From contig NZ_JADBEK010000001.1 of assembly GCF_014873145.1 (NCBI RefSeq), forward strand, positions 1,302,001 to 1,366,000: 64,000 nt of DNA, written 5' to 3'. Under the pieces are notes generated by a model. It made no database searches and was not told the DNA's origin. It saw only the letters and a list, made by a program, of their open reading frames with translations. Numbering within the stretch: position 1 is the first letter of the stretch; the number at the start of each line of letters is the position of its first letter. A program made the position numbers and the translations under genes. The stretch comes from Nonomuraea angiospora (lineage in GTDB: Bacteria; Actinomycetota; Actinomycetes; Streptosporangiales; Streptosporangiaceae). This document shows positions 9,121-17,268 of the stretch, piece by piece.

Positions 9121-10164
9121 TCAGGGTTGGATGAGCACTTTGAGGCTCTTGCGGTCGGCCATGTCCTGATAGCCGGCCGGGACGCCGTCGAGGTCGGTCG
9201 TGGCGTCGAACACCTTTCCCGGCTCGAGGGTGCCGTCCAGGATGTCGGGCATCAGTTCCTCGATGTAGGCCCGGACCGGCGCGGGTCCGCCGGCCAGGCG
9301 GAGGTTGTGGCGGAAGAGGCTGCCGAAGCCGATCGGCGCCTCCTCGTACTGCGGGACGCCGACGCGGCTGATGACGCCGCCCGGGCGGACGATGCCGAGG
9401 GCCTGCTCGTAGGCCGACATGGTCCCGACGGCCTCGAGGACCGCGTGCGTGCCGTGCCCGCCGGTCAGCTCGCGGACCTGGGCGATCCCTTCCTCACCGC
9501 GGGCGGAGACGACGTCGGTGGCGCCGAACTCCCTGCCGAGGCCGGTACGCGCCGGGTGGCGGCCCATGAGGATGATCTGCTCGGCGCCCAGGCGCCTGGC
9601 CGACAGCACCGCCAGCAGGCCGACGGCGCCGTCGCCGATCACGGTGACGCGGGTGCGCTCGTTGACGCCGGCGGCCACGGCGGCGTGATAGCCGGTGCCG
9701 AACACGTCCGAGAGCGTCAGCAGGGACGGGATGAGGGCCGAGTCCGGTGCGACGGGGAGCTTGACGAGGGTGCCGTCGGCGAGCGGGACGCGGACCGCTT
9801 CGGCCTGGCCGCCCTCCTCCGGCTCGCCGTCCCAGAAGCCGGCCTGCGGGTGGGCGCAGGAGGTGTGCAAGCCCTCGCGGCAGAACGCGCAGGTGTTGTC
9901 GGAGATGGCGAAGGGAGCCACGACCAGGTCGCCCCGTTTGACGGTGGTCACCTGCGAGCCGGTGTCCTCGACGACGCCGATGAACTCGTGCCCCATCCGG
10001 GCGGGCCCGTCCGCCGGGGACAGCGAGCCGTAGGGCCACAGGTCGCTGCCGCAGATGCAGGAGGCGGTGACGCGGACGAGCGCGTCGGTGGGCAGCTTGA
10101 CGACCGAGTCCGGGACGTTCTCGACGCGGACGTCGCCGGCTCCGTACATGAAGGTTGCACGCAT
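9121..10164 (-). CDS. Zinc-dependent alcohol dehydrogenase (MDR family)
   Basis: A 347-residue medium-chain dehydrogenase. Catalytic zinc ligands appear in CICGSDLWPYG and GHEFIGVVE. The structural zinc lobe has CAFCREGLHTSC, with fewer cysteines than the classic four-Cys pattern. The NAD(P)-binding motif is VIGDGAVGLLAV. The start ATG 10164 follows GGAGAACACCTC. It sits directly before the aldehyde oxidoreductase genes, so a plausible job is alcohol to aldehyde, followed by oxidation of the aldehyde by the molybdenum enzyme. The substrate is not identifiable. The two enzymes would act on opposite sides of the membrane if the second is TAT-exported. Confidence 0.9.
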   Translation of the reverse strand: MRATFMYGAGDVRVENVPDSVVKLPTDALVRVTASCICGSDLWPYGSLSPADGPARMGHEFIGVVEDTGSQVTTVKRGDLVVAPFAISDNTCAFCREGLHTSCAHPQAGFWDGEPEEGGQAEAVRVPLADGTLVKLPVAPDSALIPSLLTLSDVFGTGYHAAVAAGVNERTRVTVIGDGAVGLLAVLSARRLGAEQIILMGRHPARTGLGREFGATDVVSARGEEGIAQVRELTGGHGTHAVLEAVGTMSAYEQALGIVRPGGVISRVGVPQYEEAPIGFGSLFRHNLRLAGGPAPVRAYIEELMPDILDGTLEPGKVFDATTDLDGVPAGYQDMADRKSLKVLIQP

Positions 10165-10244
10165 GAGGTGTTCTCCGATGCGATTGGTGCTTGATTTCGG
10201 GTGTTGGCGTGCCGATTGCCTGACGAGGGCCAGGAGCCCCTCAG

Positions 10245-11315
10245 CTACGTCGTGGCTGCTGCTGCGGAGTGGCGGCGCCGGGTGAGAGCGATGGCGATCG
10301 TGGGGATCAGGGTCAGCGCGGCGATGGCGGTGCCGACCACGGCAGGACCGGTGGTCCCCAGCGACGAGCCGAGCGCGAGGCCGGCGATCCAGGATCCGAC
10401 GGCGGTGCCGAAGTTGAACGCCGAGATGGTCAGTGCAGAGGCCAGGACGGGTGCCCGGCCCGCGAAGCGGACGGCCAGCGACATCAGCACCGGGTTGGCG
10501 CCGAGCCCGAAGAAGCCCAGCAGGGCGACCAGAAGAACCGTGGCCGCGGCGTAGCCGCTCAACAGGCAGATCGCGAGCAGCAGGAGGGTGGCTCCTGCGG
10601 CTGCCACGATGGTCACCGTGTGCGGACGGGCGTCGCCCAGACGCCCCCCGACGATGGACCCGGCGAGGGCGCCGACGCCGAAGCCGACCAGCGCCAGCGG
10701 CAAGAGCCCGGCGGAAAGGCCGGCCCGGCCGGTCAGCAGCGGCGAGATGTAGGAGTACGCGGCCAGGACACCGCCGGTCGTGGTGGCACAGGCCGCCAGC
10801 ACCAGCCACAGCCGGCCGGAACGCAGAGCGGCCAGCTCCGAGCGGAGCGAACCCGCATGCTGGGCCGGCCCGTCGTGCGGGACGGCGCGGGCGATGAGCG
10901 CGATGGCCGCCGCGGCGAGGGCCGCGAGGGCCCAGAACGGTCCCCGCCAGCCCATGAGCTGCCCGGCGAACGCGCCGAGCGGCACGCCGACGACATGTCC
11001 GGCGGCGAAGACGCCCAGGGCGAGCATCAGGGTCAGCCGCTTGGGCAGCCGCAGCGTCAGCATCGCCATCAGCGGCGCGCCGACGATCATGCCGACCGCG
11101 AAAACCGTGATCAACAGCCCGGCCTGGGCCACGCTCACCTGCAGGTTGCCCGCGATCTGCGGCAGCAGGCCCGCCACCACGAACTCGGTCGTGCCCATCA
11201 GGAACGTGCCCAAGGCCAGCACATAGATGACGGAAGGAAGCCTGGCGGGCGGACGGTCATGCTCTTCAGCGCGCACGTCGCCACGGGCGTGCAGGACTCC
11301 TCCTCGCGTACTCAT
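10245..11315 (-). CDS. MFS transporter, DHA1 (Cmx/AraJ-like) family
   Basis: A 356-residue membrane protein with about 12 hydrophobic segments. Conserved features are FLMGTTEFVVAGLLPQIA in the first helix and GAPLMAMLTLRLPKRL in the loop between helices 2 and 3, typical of actinobacterial drug/sugar efflux proteins of the AraJ/Cmx type. ATG 11315 is preceded by GGAGAAGT. It is the first gene of the minus-strand run leading to the alcohol dehydrogenase 80 bp downstream, and it diverges from an XRE regulator. Most likely it exports a toxic compound that also induces the oxidation genes. Confidence 0.88.
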   Translation of the reverse strand: MSTRGGVLHARGDVRAEEHDRPPARLPSVIYVLALGTFLMGTTEFVVAGLLPQIAGNLQVSVAQAGLLITVFAVGMIVGAPLMAMLTLRLPKRLTLMLALGVFAAGHVVGVPLGAFAGQLMGWRGPFWALAALAAAAIALIARAVPHDGPAQHAGSLRSELAALRSGRLWLVLAACATTTGGVLAAYSYISPLLTGRAGLSAGLLPLALVGFGVGALAGSIVGGRLGDARPHTVTIVAAAGATLLLLAICLLSGYAAATVLLVALLGFFGLGANPVLMSLAVRFAGRAPVLASALTISAFNFGTAVGSWIAGLALGSSLGTTGPAVVGTAIAALTLIPTIAIALTRRRHSAAAATT

Positions 11316-11393
11316 ACTTCTCCACAGGGGTCGTGTTCGAACTGTCGATCCCACGAAACCGGCTTCACCGCATGTGGAGAAGGTCCTGTTTAT

Positions 11394-11416
11394 GGGGGGT
11401 ATAAACCCAACCCCCC
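11394..11416. promoter_or_regulatory. Inverted repeat between MFS and XRE regulator genes
   Basis: GGGGGGT (11394-11400) and ACCCCCC (11410-11416) form a perfect 7-bp inverted repeat with a 9-nt centre that contains TATAAA. A second, nested pairing is GGGT (11397-11400) with ACCC (11405-11408). The AT-rich centre could be a -10 element. The site lies in the 143-bp gap between the divergent genes and is the best candidate operator for the XRE regulator; the target is inferred from position only. Confidence 0.5.
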
Positions 11417-11458
11417 TCCGCACTTCCTGCACGTCAGCCCGCGACTACCGTGGAAGGC

Positions 11459-12376
11459 ATGGACCAGGAACCCGGTAATCGTTCCGACAACCGCTCCGAG
11501 ATCCGGGACTTCCTCGCGAGCCGGCGCGCCAGGATCACCCCCGAGCAGGCCGGGCTGCCGACCAGCGGCCGACGCCGGGTTCCCGGGCTACGGCGCGAGG
11601 AGGTCGCCGTCCTGGCAGGCGTGAGCACCGAGTGGTACACGAGGCTGGAGAAAGGCCACATCAGCGGAGTGTCCGAAGACGTCATCGACGCGGTCGCCCG
11701 GGCACTGCAACTGGAGGAGGACGAACGTACCTACCTGTTCGACCTGGCCCGGGCAGCCCGGCCCGCCCGCCGTACGCCCTCCCGCCGCAAGGATGTCGAA
11801 GTCCCGCCCCGCATCCAGTGGATGCTCGACTCCATGACGATGGCCTCGGCATCGGTGCAGAACGGGCGCATGGACGTCGTCGCCGGCAATCCACTGGCCC
11901 GAGCCCTGTTCGCGCCGTGGTTCCGCAGCGGCACCATCGACAAGCGCGGCCGCCCCAACGTCGCCCGCTACATCTTCCTGGACCCGGGCGCCCACGACTT
12001 CTACGTCGACTGGGAGAGCGCCGCCGTCACCACCGCCGCGCTGCTACGCGCGGAAGCCGGGCGCGAACCCCACGACCGGGCCCTGCGCGAACTCGTGGGC
12101 GAGCTGTCCACGCTCAGCCCCGACTTCCGCACCATGTGGGCGGCCCACGACGTCCGCATCCGCCACGACGGCATCAAGCGGCTGCGCCACCCCGAGGTCG
12201 GCCGCCTGGAACTGACCTACCAGTCCCTGAACCTGCCGATGTCCCATCGGGCGGTGCACGACCTGACCATCTACACCGCCGAACCGGGCACCACCTACGA
12301 AGACCGGCTCAAGCTCCTCGCCAGCCTGGCCGCCACCCGGCCCCGGGCGGAGGAGCCCACCAACCAGCCCCGCTGA
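11459..12376 (+). CDS. XRE family regulator with MmyB-like ligand-binding domain
   Basis: A 305-residue protein. Residues ~10-80 form a helix-turn-helix domain (VPGLRREEVAVLAGVSTEWY) of the MmyB/Streptomyces type. The rest is the MmyB-like PAS-related domain, with RIQWMLDSM, DVVAGNPLARALFAPW and the ending LTIYTAEPGT, where family members bind a fatty-acid-like ligand. ATG 11459 is likely, though GTG 11450 is also in frame; neither has a clear ribosome-binding site. These regulators usually control the divergent gene, here the MFS transporter and its oxidation operon. Confidence 0.88.
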   Translation: MDQEPGNRSDNRSEIRDFLASRRARITPEQAGLPTSGRRRVPGLRREEVAVLAGVSTEWYTRLEKGHISGVSEDVIDAVARALQLEEDERTYLFDLARAARPARRTPSRRKDVEVPPRIQWMLDSMTMASASVQNGRMDVVAGNPLARALFAPWFRSGTIDKRGRPNVARYIFLDPGAHDFYVDWESAAVTTAALLRAEAGREPHDRALRELVGELSTLSPDFRTMWAAHDVRIRHDGIKRLRHPEVGRLELTYQSLNLPMSHRAVHDLTIYTAEPGTTYEDRLKLLASLAATRPRAEEPTNQPR

Positions 12377-12419
12377 AGCAGGCCGCCCCAACCGCGAGCC
12401 CGAACCGGTACCGCGGCGA

Positions 12420-12827
12420 TCATGGCGTCGCGGAGTGACTCGCCTGCGCGGCGACGTCTCGGTCCGCGATCCACCCGCAGCCGCTGGCCGGGCTTCCGGT
12501 GGAGGCGATGACCGCGTCCAGATTGTCGCGAGTACGGGTCAGCGCGGCGATCTGGGCGTCGATGCGATCACGCTCGGCGGCCAGCCGGGCACGTGATTCG
12601 GGGGTGCTGACCTTGGCATCGACGCAGGGCAGCAACTCGGCGATGGTCCGGCTGGACAGGCCGGCGGAGTAGAGCATCTGGATCAGGTGAACGCGGTCGG
12701 CCGCCGAGGCGGGATAGTGACGCTGCCCGGAGTCGCTCCGTTCCGCCTCCAGCAGCCCCTGCTCCTCGTAGTAACGCAAGGCCCGCACGCTGACGCCCGA
12801 CCGCGCCGCCAACTCGCCGATCCGCAC
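12420..12827 (-). CDS. MerR family regulator
   Basis: A 135-residue MerR protein. The winged helix reads IGELAARSGVSVRALRYYEE, followed by a coiled coil and a short C-terminal tail with one Cys (SGCGW), not a metal-binding cluster. I choose GTG 12827 because GGAGG lies 5 nt before it and the conserved IGELA start follows; ATG 12839 and others are upstream in frame but less well placed. It diverges from an SDR gene whose promoter has the long spacer characteristic of MerR activation. Confidence 0.86.
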   Translation of the reverse strand: MRIGELAARSGVSVRALRYYEEQGLLEAERSDSGQRHYPASAADRVHLIQMLYSAGLSSRTIAELLPCVDAKVSTPESRARLAAERDRIDAQIAALTRTRDNLDAVIASTGSPASGCGWIADRDVAAQASHSATP

Positions 12828-12847
12828 CGTGACCTCCATCACAACAC

Positions 12848-12879
12848 TTGCCTCTGACGTCAACGTCAGGTTTTAGCCT
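12848..12879 (+). promoter_or_regulatory. MerR-type promoter with palindrome in a 20-bp spacer
   Basis: A perfect inverted repeat, CTGACGT (12854-12860) and ACGTCAG (12863-12869), sits between TTGCCT (12848-12853) and TAGCCT (12874-12879). The spacer is 20 bp. MerR proteins activate such over-long promoters by distorting the DNA. The transcription start would fall at about 12886-12888, on the ATG of the SDR gene, so that message is probably leaderless. Confidence 0.72.
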
Positions 12880-12886
12880 ATCCAGC

Positions 12887-13594
12887 ATGCAGATCAACGG
12901 AGCACATGTGCTGGTCACCGGCGCCAACCGGGGCCTGGGCCGGCAATTCATCCTTTCCCTCCTCGACCGCGGCGCCGGCAAGGTGTACGCCACCGCCCGC
13001 CGTCCCGATCTCGTCGACGTACCAGGAGTCATCCCGCTGCGCCTGGACATCACGGACCCGGCGTCGGTCGCCGCCGCGGCCGCCGCGGCGCCCGATGTCA
13101 AGATCGTCATCAACAACGCGGGCATCTCCACCGGCGCGAACCTCATCACCGGCGACCTGGACACGATCCGCCGCGAGATGGACACCCACTTCTACGGCAC
13201 TCTCAACGTGATCCACGCCTTCGCGCCCCAGCTGGCCGACGGCGCGATCCTCAACGTCCTGTCCGCCCTCTCGTGGCTCGCCTTCGACGGCGCGGGTGCC
13301 TACCACGCGGCCAAGGCCGCCGAGTGGGCGCTCACCAACAGCGTCCGCCTGGAGCTGGCCGGCCAGGGCACCCTGGTGACGGGTCTGCACCTGGGCGCCG
13401 CGGACACCGACATGTCGGCCTGGTACACCGGTGACAAGACCGCTCCTGAGGTGATCGTCGAGGCAGCCCTCGACGGCATCGAGGCGAACCGCCCCGAGGT
13501 GCTCGCCGACGACTGGAGCCGCCAGGTGAAGGCGTGGCTGTCCGAGGACCCGAGCGTCATCTACCGGGAAGCAGCGGCCGCCCTCACGGCCTGA
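12887..13594 (+). CDS. SDR family oxidoreductase, MerR-controlled
   Basis: A 235-residue short-chain dehydrogenase. The cofactor motif is TGANRGLG (11-18) with Arg38-Arg39 after the second strand, favouring NADP(H). NNAG is at 76-79, and the catalytic residues are Ser126, Tyr139 and Lys143 (YHAAK). The start at 12887 coincides with the predicted transcription start of the MerR-type promoter and has no ribosome-binding site. It likely reduces a reactive carbonyl or quinone sensed directly or indirectly by the divergent MerR protein; substrate unknown. Confidence 0.9.
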   Translation: MQINGAHVLVTGANRGLGRQFILSLLDRGAGKVYATARRPDLVDVPGVIPLRLDITDPASVAAAAAAAPDVKIVINNAGISTGANLITGDLDTIRREMDTHFYGTLNVIHAFAPQLADGAILNVLSALSWLAFDGAGAYHAAKAAEWALTNSVRLELAGQGTLVTGLHLGAADTDMSAWYTGDKTAPEVIVEAALDGIEANRPEVLADDWSRQVKAWLSEDPSVIYREAAAALTA

Positions 13595-13605
13595 CCCTCA
13601 GGCCG
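13587..13605 (+). terminator. Hairpin overlapping the SDR stop codon
   Basis: CGGCCTGA (13587-13594) pairs perfectly with TCAGGCCG (13598-13605) around a 3-nt loop, and the stop codon lies within the stem. There is no T run. It probably ends the short SDR transcript. Confidence 0.5.
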
Positions 13606-13833
13606 CCTCGGCATGCTCAAGCCCCGAAGGAACACAGTGGTCGCCGAACTGGGAGGCTGAACGAGGACTCGATCGCGGCCCGCCCCGCGCGATGCTGCCC
13701 TCAAGAATGCCGGCTCGCTCCCGCAGCCGCTTCGGCGACAACAGCACGGTCGATCGCCCCGGCCGTAGCGAGGAAGCACAGGCTCCTCCGGTGGCGCGTT
13801 GAACCCCGCTATCCGGACGGCTCAGGTGCGGCG

Positions 13834-14044
13834 ATGAGCGTGATCGATCGGCTGCTCGAGTCTGACCCCGCCATCCGCCGGCAGGGGCTGCGCGATCTCA
13901 CGGACGCCGCGCCCGACGAGGTCGCCGCCGAGCGAGCTCGCGTGGAGCGCGAGGGCTGGGGGGCCCGTCTCCTGGCGCTTCAGGGGTGGCGACGGGTTGT
14001 GGAACGGTGGCGCCTGCTTCCCGGCGTCCTACACCGGCGGCTCA
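13834..14044 (+). pseudogene. Frameshifted 5' fragment of a squalene-cyclase-like protein gene
   Basis: From ATG 13834 the translation begins MSVIDRLLESDPAIRRQGLR and runs through GWGARLLALQ, the N-terminus of actinobacterial prenyltransferase/squalene-oxidase-repeat proteins as I know them. At the G run 13984-13987 the family sequence continues one base later, as GGDGLWNGGACFPASYTGG in the next frame, which fits insertion of one G. After about 14044 the similarity stops, so the rest of the gene (normally around 300 residues) is missing. I see no intact gene in the remaining gap, 13606-13833 or 14045-14204. Confidence 0.6.
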
Positions 14045-14204
14045 TCACCGAGCACGGGCGATGGGAGCACGCCGGGCAGCGGTACATCGGTGGTCGAGCG
14101 CAGCATCGGACCGTCGCTCCTAGGAAGACCGCTCCGTTCCAGGGCCGTCGAGGGTGATGGCAGTGTGAAGGCCCATCCGGACGAGGAAGAGCGGTGATCA
14201 GGCC

Positions 14205-15122
14205 ATGAAGGCGGTGCGGTTCCACGAGTACGGCGGGATCGATGTCCTGCGGGTGGAGGAGGTGGAGCGTCCGGTGCCCGGCCCCGGGCAGGTGCTGGTC
14301 GAGGTGCGCGCGGCCGGGATCCAGCCCGGCGAGGCGATGATCCGGCAGGGCGCGCGGCACGAGCGCTGGCCGGCGACGTTCCCCTCCGGGCAGGGCAGCG
14401 ATCTGGCCGGTCTCGTGGTGCAGGTCGGTCCGCAGGTGCGCGGCGTCGCGGTGGGCGACGAGGTCCTCGGTTTCACTCACCGGAGGGCGAGCCACGCGGA
14501 GTTCGTCGTGGTGGACGATGTGCAGCTGACCCCGCGTCCGAAGGGGCTGTCCTGGGAGGTGGCCGGGTCGTTGTACGTGGCCGGCACGACCGCGTACGCC
14601 ACCGTGTTCGCGGTCGACCCCGGGCCGGGCGACACGGTCGTCGTGTCCGGCGCGGCGGGCGGCGTCGGGTCCCTTGCCGCGCAGCTCGCGCGGCGGCGCG
14701 GCGCCACGGTGATCGGGCTGGCGAGCGAGCCGAACCACGCTTGGTTGAAGGATCGCGGGGTCGTTCCGGTCGAGTACGGAGAGGACGTGGCCGAGCGGAT
14801 CCGGCGAGCCTGCAGCGGGAAGGTCGACGCGTTCATCGACACGTTCGGCGAGGGCTACGTGGAGCTGGCAGTGGAGCTGGGCGTGCGGCCCGAACGGATC
14901 AACACGATCCGCGACTGGCAGGCCGCGGCCAAGGTCGGCGCGCGTACCGACGGAGAAGGCGCCGCGGCGTGCGCGGTCGTGCTCGGCGAGCTGGCCCGGC
15001 TCGCCGCGCGCGGGGAGCTCGAGGTGCTGATCGCCCGCACCTACCCGCTGGAGCAGGTACGGGAGGCGTTCCGCGAGCTGGAACAGGGACACACTCACGG
15101 CAAGATCGTGCTCCGGCCCTAG
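14205..15122 (+). CDS. NADPH:quinone reductase-like MDR oxidoreductase
   Basis: A 305-residue zinc-free medium-chain dehydrogenase/reductase. It starts MKAVRFHEYGGIDVLRVEEV, has the GDTVVVSGAAGGVGSLAAQ cofactor loop, and ends LEQGHTHGKIVLRP, all typical of quinone oxidoreductase relatives. No zinc-binding cysteines are present. It follows the pseudogene region and has GAAGAGCGG before its ATG as a modest ribosome-binding site. It probably reduces quinones or enones using NADPH. No dedicated regulator is adjacent. Confidence 0.9.
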   Translation: MKAVRFHEYGGIDVLRVEEVERPVPGPGQVLVEVRAAGIQPGEAMIRQGARHERWPATFPSGQGSDLAGLVVQVGPQVRGVAVGDEVLGFTHRRASHAEFVVVDDVQLTPRPKGLSWEVAGSLYVAGTTAYATVFAVDPGPGDTVVVSGAAGGVGSLAAQLARRRGATVIGLASEPNHAWLKDRGVVPVEYGEDVAERIRRACSGKVDAFIDTFGEGYVELAVELGVRPERINTIRDWQAAAKVGARTDGEGAAACAVVLGELARLAARGELEVLIARTYPLEQVREAFRELEQGHTHGKIVLRP

Positions 15123-15204
15123 CCGGGGAAGGCGCGGCCCATGTGCCGTAGCGGTCGCGGCTCGTCAACGGCGAGTAGCGACCCACGGCCCGTATGATCA
15201 ACCG

Positions 15205-15714
15205 GTGGATGAAGGGATCTTGTTTCTTCTCGCCGGTGCTCCGGGGTCGGGCAAGAGCACGCTGCTGCCACACCTGCTGAAGGCCGCCGACGGGCTGGTC
15301 GTCATGGACATGGACGAGCTACTCGAGGACGGCGGGCTCATCGGCGTGCCGATCGCGACGATGGACGCCGCGCCCGTCTGGCCCGCGTACGACCGCATGT
15401 GGACCCGCATCGTCACCATGGTCCGGCGCGCCGGCCACCCCGTCCTCCTGCTCTGTCCCGTCCCCGACGCCGACGAGCTCGCACCGGGCGGGCGATGGAC
15501 CGGCGACGTCCACTGCGCCCTCCTGGACTGCACCGACGCCGAGCGGCTGCGGCGACTGCGAGCACGCGGCGACAGGCCGGATGAGTTCGAAGACGCGATG
15601 GCGGACGCCGCCCGGGCACGTGCTCTCATCCCCACCGTGTTCCACACCGACGACGCCGACGTCACGGAGCTGGCCACGCGGATCGCCGGCCATGTCAACA
15701 AGCTGCGCCCCTGA
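15205..15714 (+). CDS. P-loop AAA-type kinase-like protein
   Basis: A 169-residue P-loop protein. Walker A is GAPGSGKST near the N-terminus, DMDELLEDGG follows the second strand, and LLDCTDAERLRRLRARG carries the arginines of the lid, a pattern shared with small nucleotide or aminoglycoside-type kinases (AAA_33). The GTG start at 15205 lies 7 nt after TATGAT (15193-15198), a good -10, so it may be leaderless. It converges with a broken luciferase-like gene only 4 bp away. The phosphorylated substrate cannot be named. Confidence 0.82.
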   Translation: MDEGILFLLAGAPGSGKSTLLPHLLKAADGLVVMDMDELLEDGGLIGVPIATMDAAPVWPAYDRMWTRIVTMVRRAGHPVLLLCPVPDADELAPGGRWTGDVHCALLDCTDAERLRRLRARGDRPDEFEDAMADAARARALIPTVFHTDDADVTELATRIAGHVNKLRP

Positions 15715-15718
15715 CACT

Positions 15719-16628
15719 TCAACCGGCAGAGGCGACGGGATCCTGAGGCGGGCCGAGCGCGGCTGTGTGGCCGGCGGGGGAGAGGTCTGCGTCGTCAATG
15801 TTCGGGGTGGTGACCATGAGTTCGTCGGTGCCGGTGGCGTCGAGCACCGACTGCAGGTGCTCGACCACCATGGCCGGGCTTCCGACGAGGACGCCGCCGG
15901 AGCGGGCGGCGATTTCGGCGCGATCGTCGTCGGTGTAGGGATACGCTGCCGCGTCCTCGGGGCTCGGCAGCAGGATGCGGTTTCCCCGGATCCGGCTGAG
16001 CACCTTCAACCGGGTGGATCCGGCGAGCCATTCGGCGCGTTCGTCGTCCTCGGCGGCGATGACGGACACGCTGACCAGCGTCGTCGGTGTCGCGGCGTGG
16101 TCGGAGGGACGGAAGTGCTCCCGGTAGGTGTTCATGGCGTCCGCGGCCGTCTCCGCGTTGAGGTGGTGGGCGAAGGCGTAGGGCAGGCCGAGCTCGGCGG
16201 CGAGTTCGGCGCTGCCGGTCGTGGAGCCGAGCAGCCACAGCGACGGCACGTTCCCGCCGAGGACGGGGATCGCCTTGACCTGCGCGTCCTGGGGCGGGTC
16301 GAGGTAGGTCCGGAGCTCGTCGAGCTGCCGGCGGAAGGTCTTCGCGGTCCGCTCCCGTTCGGGACGGACCGCGTCCACGGCCGCCCGAGGACCGCCCGGG
16401 GCGCGGCCGAGGCCGAGGTCGATCCGTCCCGGGTGGAGCGCGGCCAGCGTGCCGAACTGCTCGGCCACCACGATCGGAGCGTGGTTGGGCAGCAGGACCC
16501 CGCCCGCGCCGACGCGCAGGTGCCGGGTGGCGTCGGCGAGGTGGCCGATGAGGACGGCGGGGGCGGAGCACGATCGGTGAGGTGTCCAGCACCGAAATGC
16601 GTACGTCAGCCTGCCGGCACCCGCTCAT
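15719..16628 (-). pseudogene. LLM-class flavin oxidoreductase gene with internal deletion and frameshift
   Basis: The last 250 residues (from about 16471) are a normal luciferase-like monooxygenase C-terminus, with HPGRIDLGLGRAPGG and VPSLWLLGSTTGSAE. Upstream in the same frame the family sequence continues as SAPAVLIGHLADATRHLRVG. The true N-terminus, RISVLDTSPIVL, is present but in another frame, starting at ATG 16628. At 16562-16571 the two join directly, so about 50 residues including the usual AEHH active-site region are missing and the frame is shifted. Re-initiation at GTG 16471 would give a headless protein. Confidence 0.75.
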
Positions 16629-16704
16629 GCTCGTCCTCTCCGGTCACGCCACAGCCGTTCCATTCCAGCGCAGCCCCGGACCTGCGGCGGGCCGAGTGTC
16701 CAGG

Positions 16705-17184
16705 CTAGGTGGCAGAGGCGTCACCGGTGGGCGGCCGGTCTGCTTGCAGGTTGTCGAGGATCTTGGCGGCGATGTCGGCGAACAGTTCGAGCTCTTCGGG
16801 CGTGAGACGGTCGACGAACAGGCGCCGTACCTCCTCGGCGTGACCAGGCACGGCCTTCTTGAGCGCGGCATGACCCTCTGCGGTGAGCACGACGTCTATG
16901 CCGCGAGAGCCGCACCGCTCGCGGGCGATCTGGCCCCGCCGCTCCATCCGGGTGAGCTGGTGGTGCATGCGGCTTTTCTCCCAGCCGGCGGCCCGGCCGA
17001 GCTCGTAGGCACGCATCCGTCTGCCGGGCGCTTCGGACAGCAGAGCGAGGACCGAGTAATCGGCGTTGGACAGGCCGCCGTCGGCCTGCAACTGCTGCTC
17101 GATGCGCGTTCGCAGCATCTCCACCATCTGGAAGGAGGTCCGCCACGCGCGGAGCTCGCGTTCGGTCAATCCCAGCTGCGCCAT
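16705..17184 (-). CDS. MarR family transcriptional regulator
   Basis: A 159-residue MarR protein. The winged helix is MRAYELGRAAGWEKSRMHHQ, followed by RMERRGQIARERCGSRG in the wing and a helical tail ending in LDNLQADRPP. Its single Cys lies in the wing (RCGSRG), not at the N-terminal position used by OhrR. It diverges from a cupin gene across an 84-bp gap holding two matching operators, so it very likely represses both genes. Ligand unknown. Confidence 0.9.
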   Translation of the reverse strand: MAQLGLTERELRAWRTSFQMVEMLRTRIEQQLQADGGLSNADYSVLALLSEAPGRRMRAYELGRAAGWEKSRMHHQLTRMERRGQIARERCGSRGIDVVLTAEGHAALKKAVPGHAEEVRRLFVDRLTPEELELFADIAAKILDNLQADRPPTGDASAT

Positions 17185-17196
17185 GAGGTCACTCTA

Positions 17197-17256
17197 CCAA
17201 TGAGTTGACATGTCTACTCAATAACGTAATCTCCGGTTGATACATCAACTCATTGG
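17197..17256. promoter_or_regulatory. Paired MarR operators within a long inverted repeat
   Basis: Two copies of the motif GTTGA-N4-TCAAC are present: 17204-17217 (one mismatch) and 17236-17249 (perfect), with centres 32 bp apart, about three helical turns. They are also embedded in a perfect 12-bp inverted repeat, CCAATGAGTTGA (17197-17208) and TCAACTCATTGG (17245-17256). The arrangement suggests two MarR dimers bound on the same face of DNA controlling both divergent promoters. Confidence 0.75.
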
Positions 17257-17268
17257 AGGAGAGGGCGC

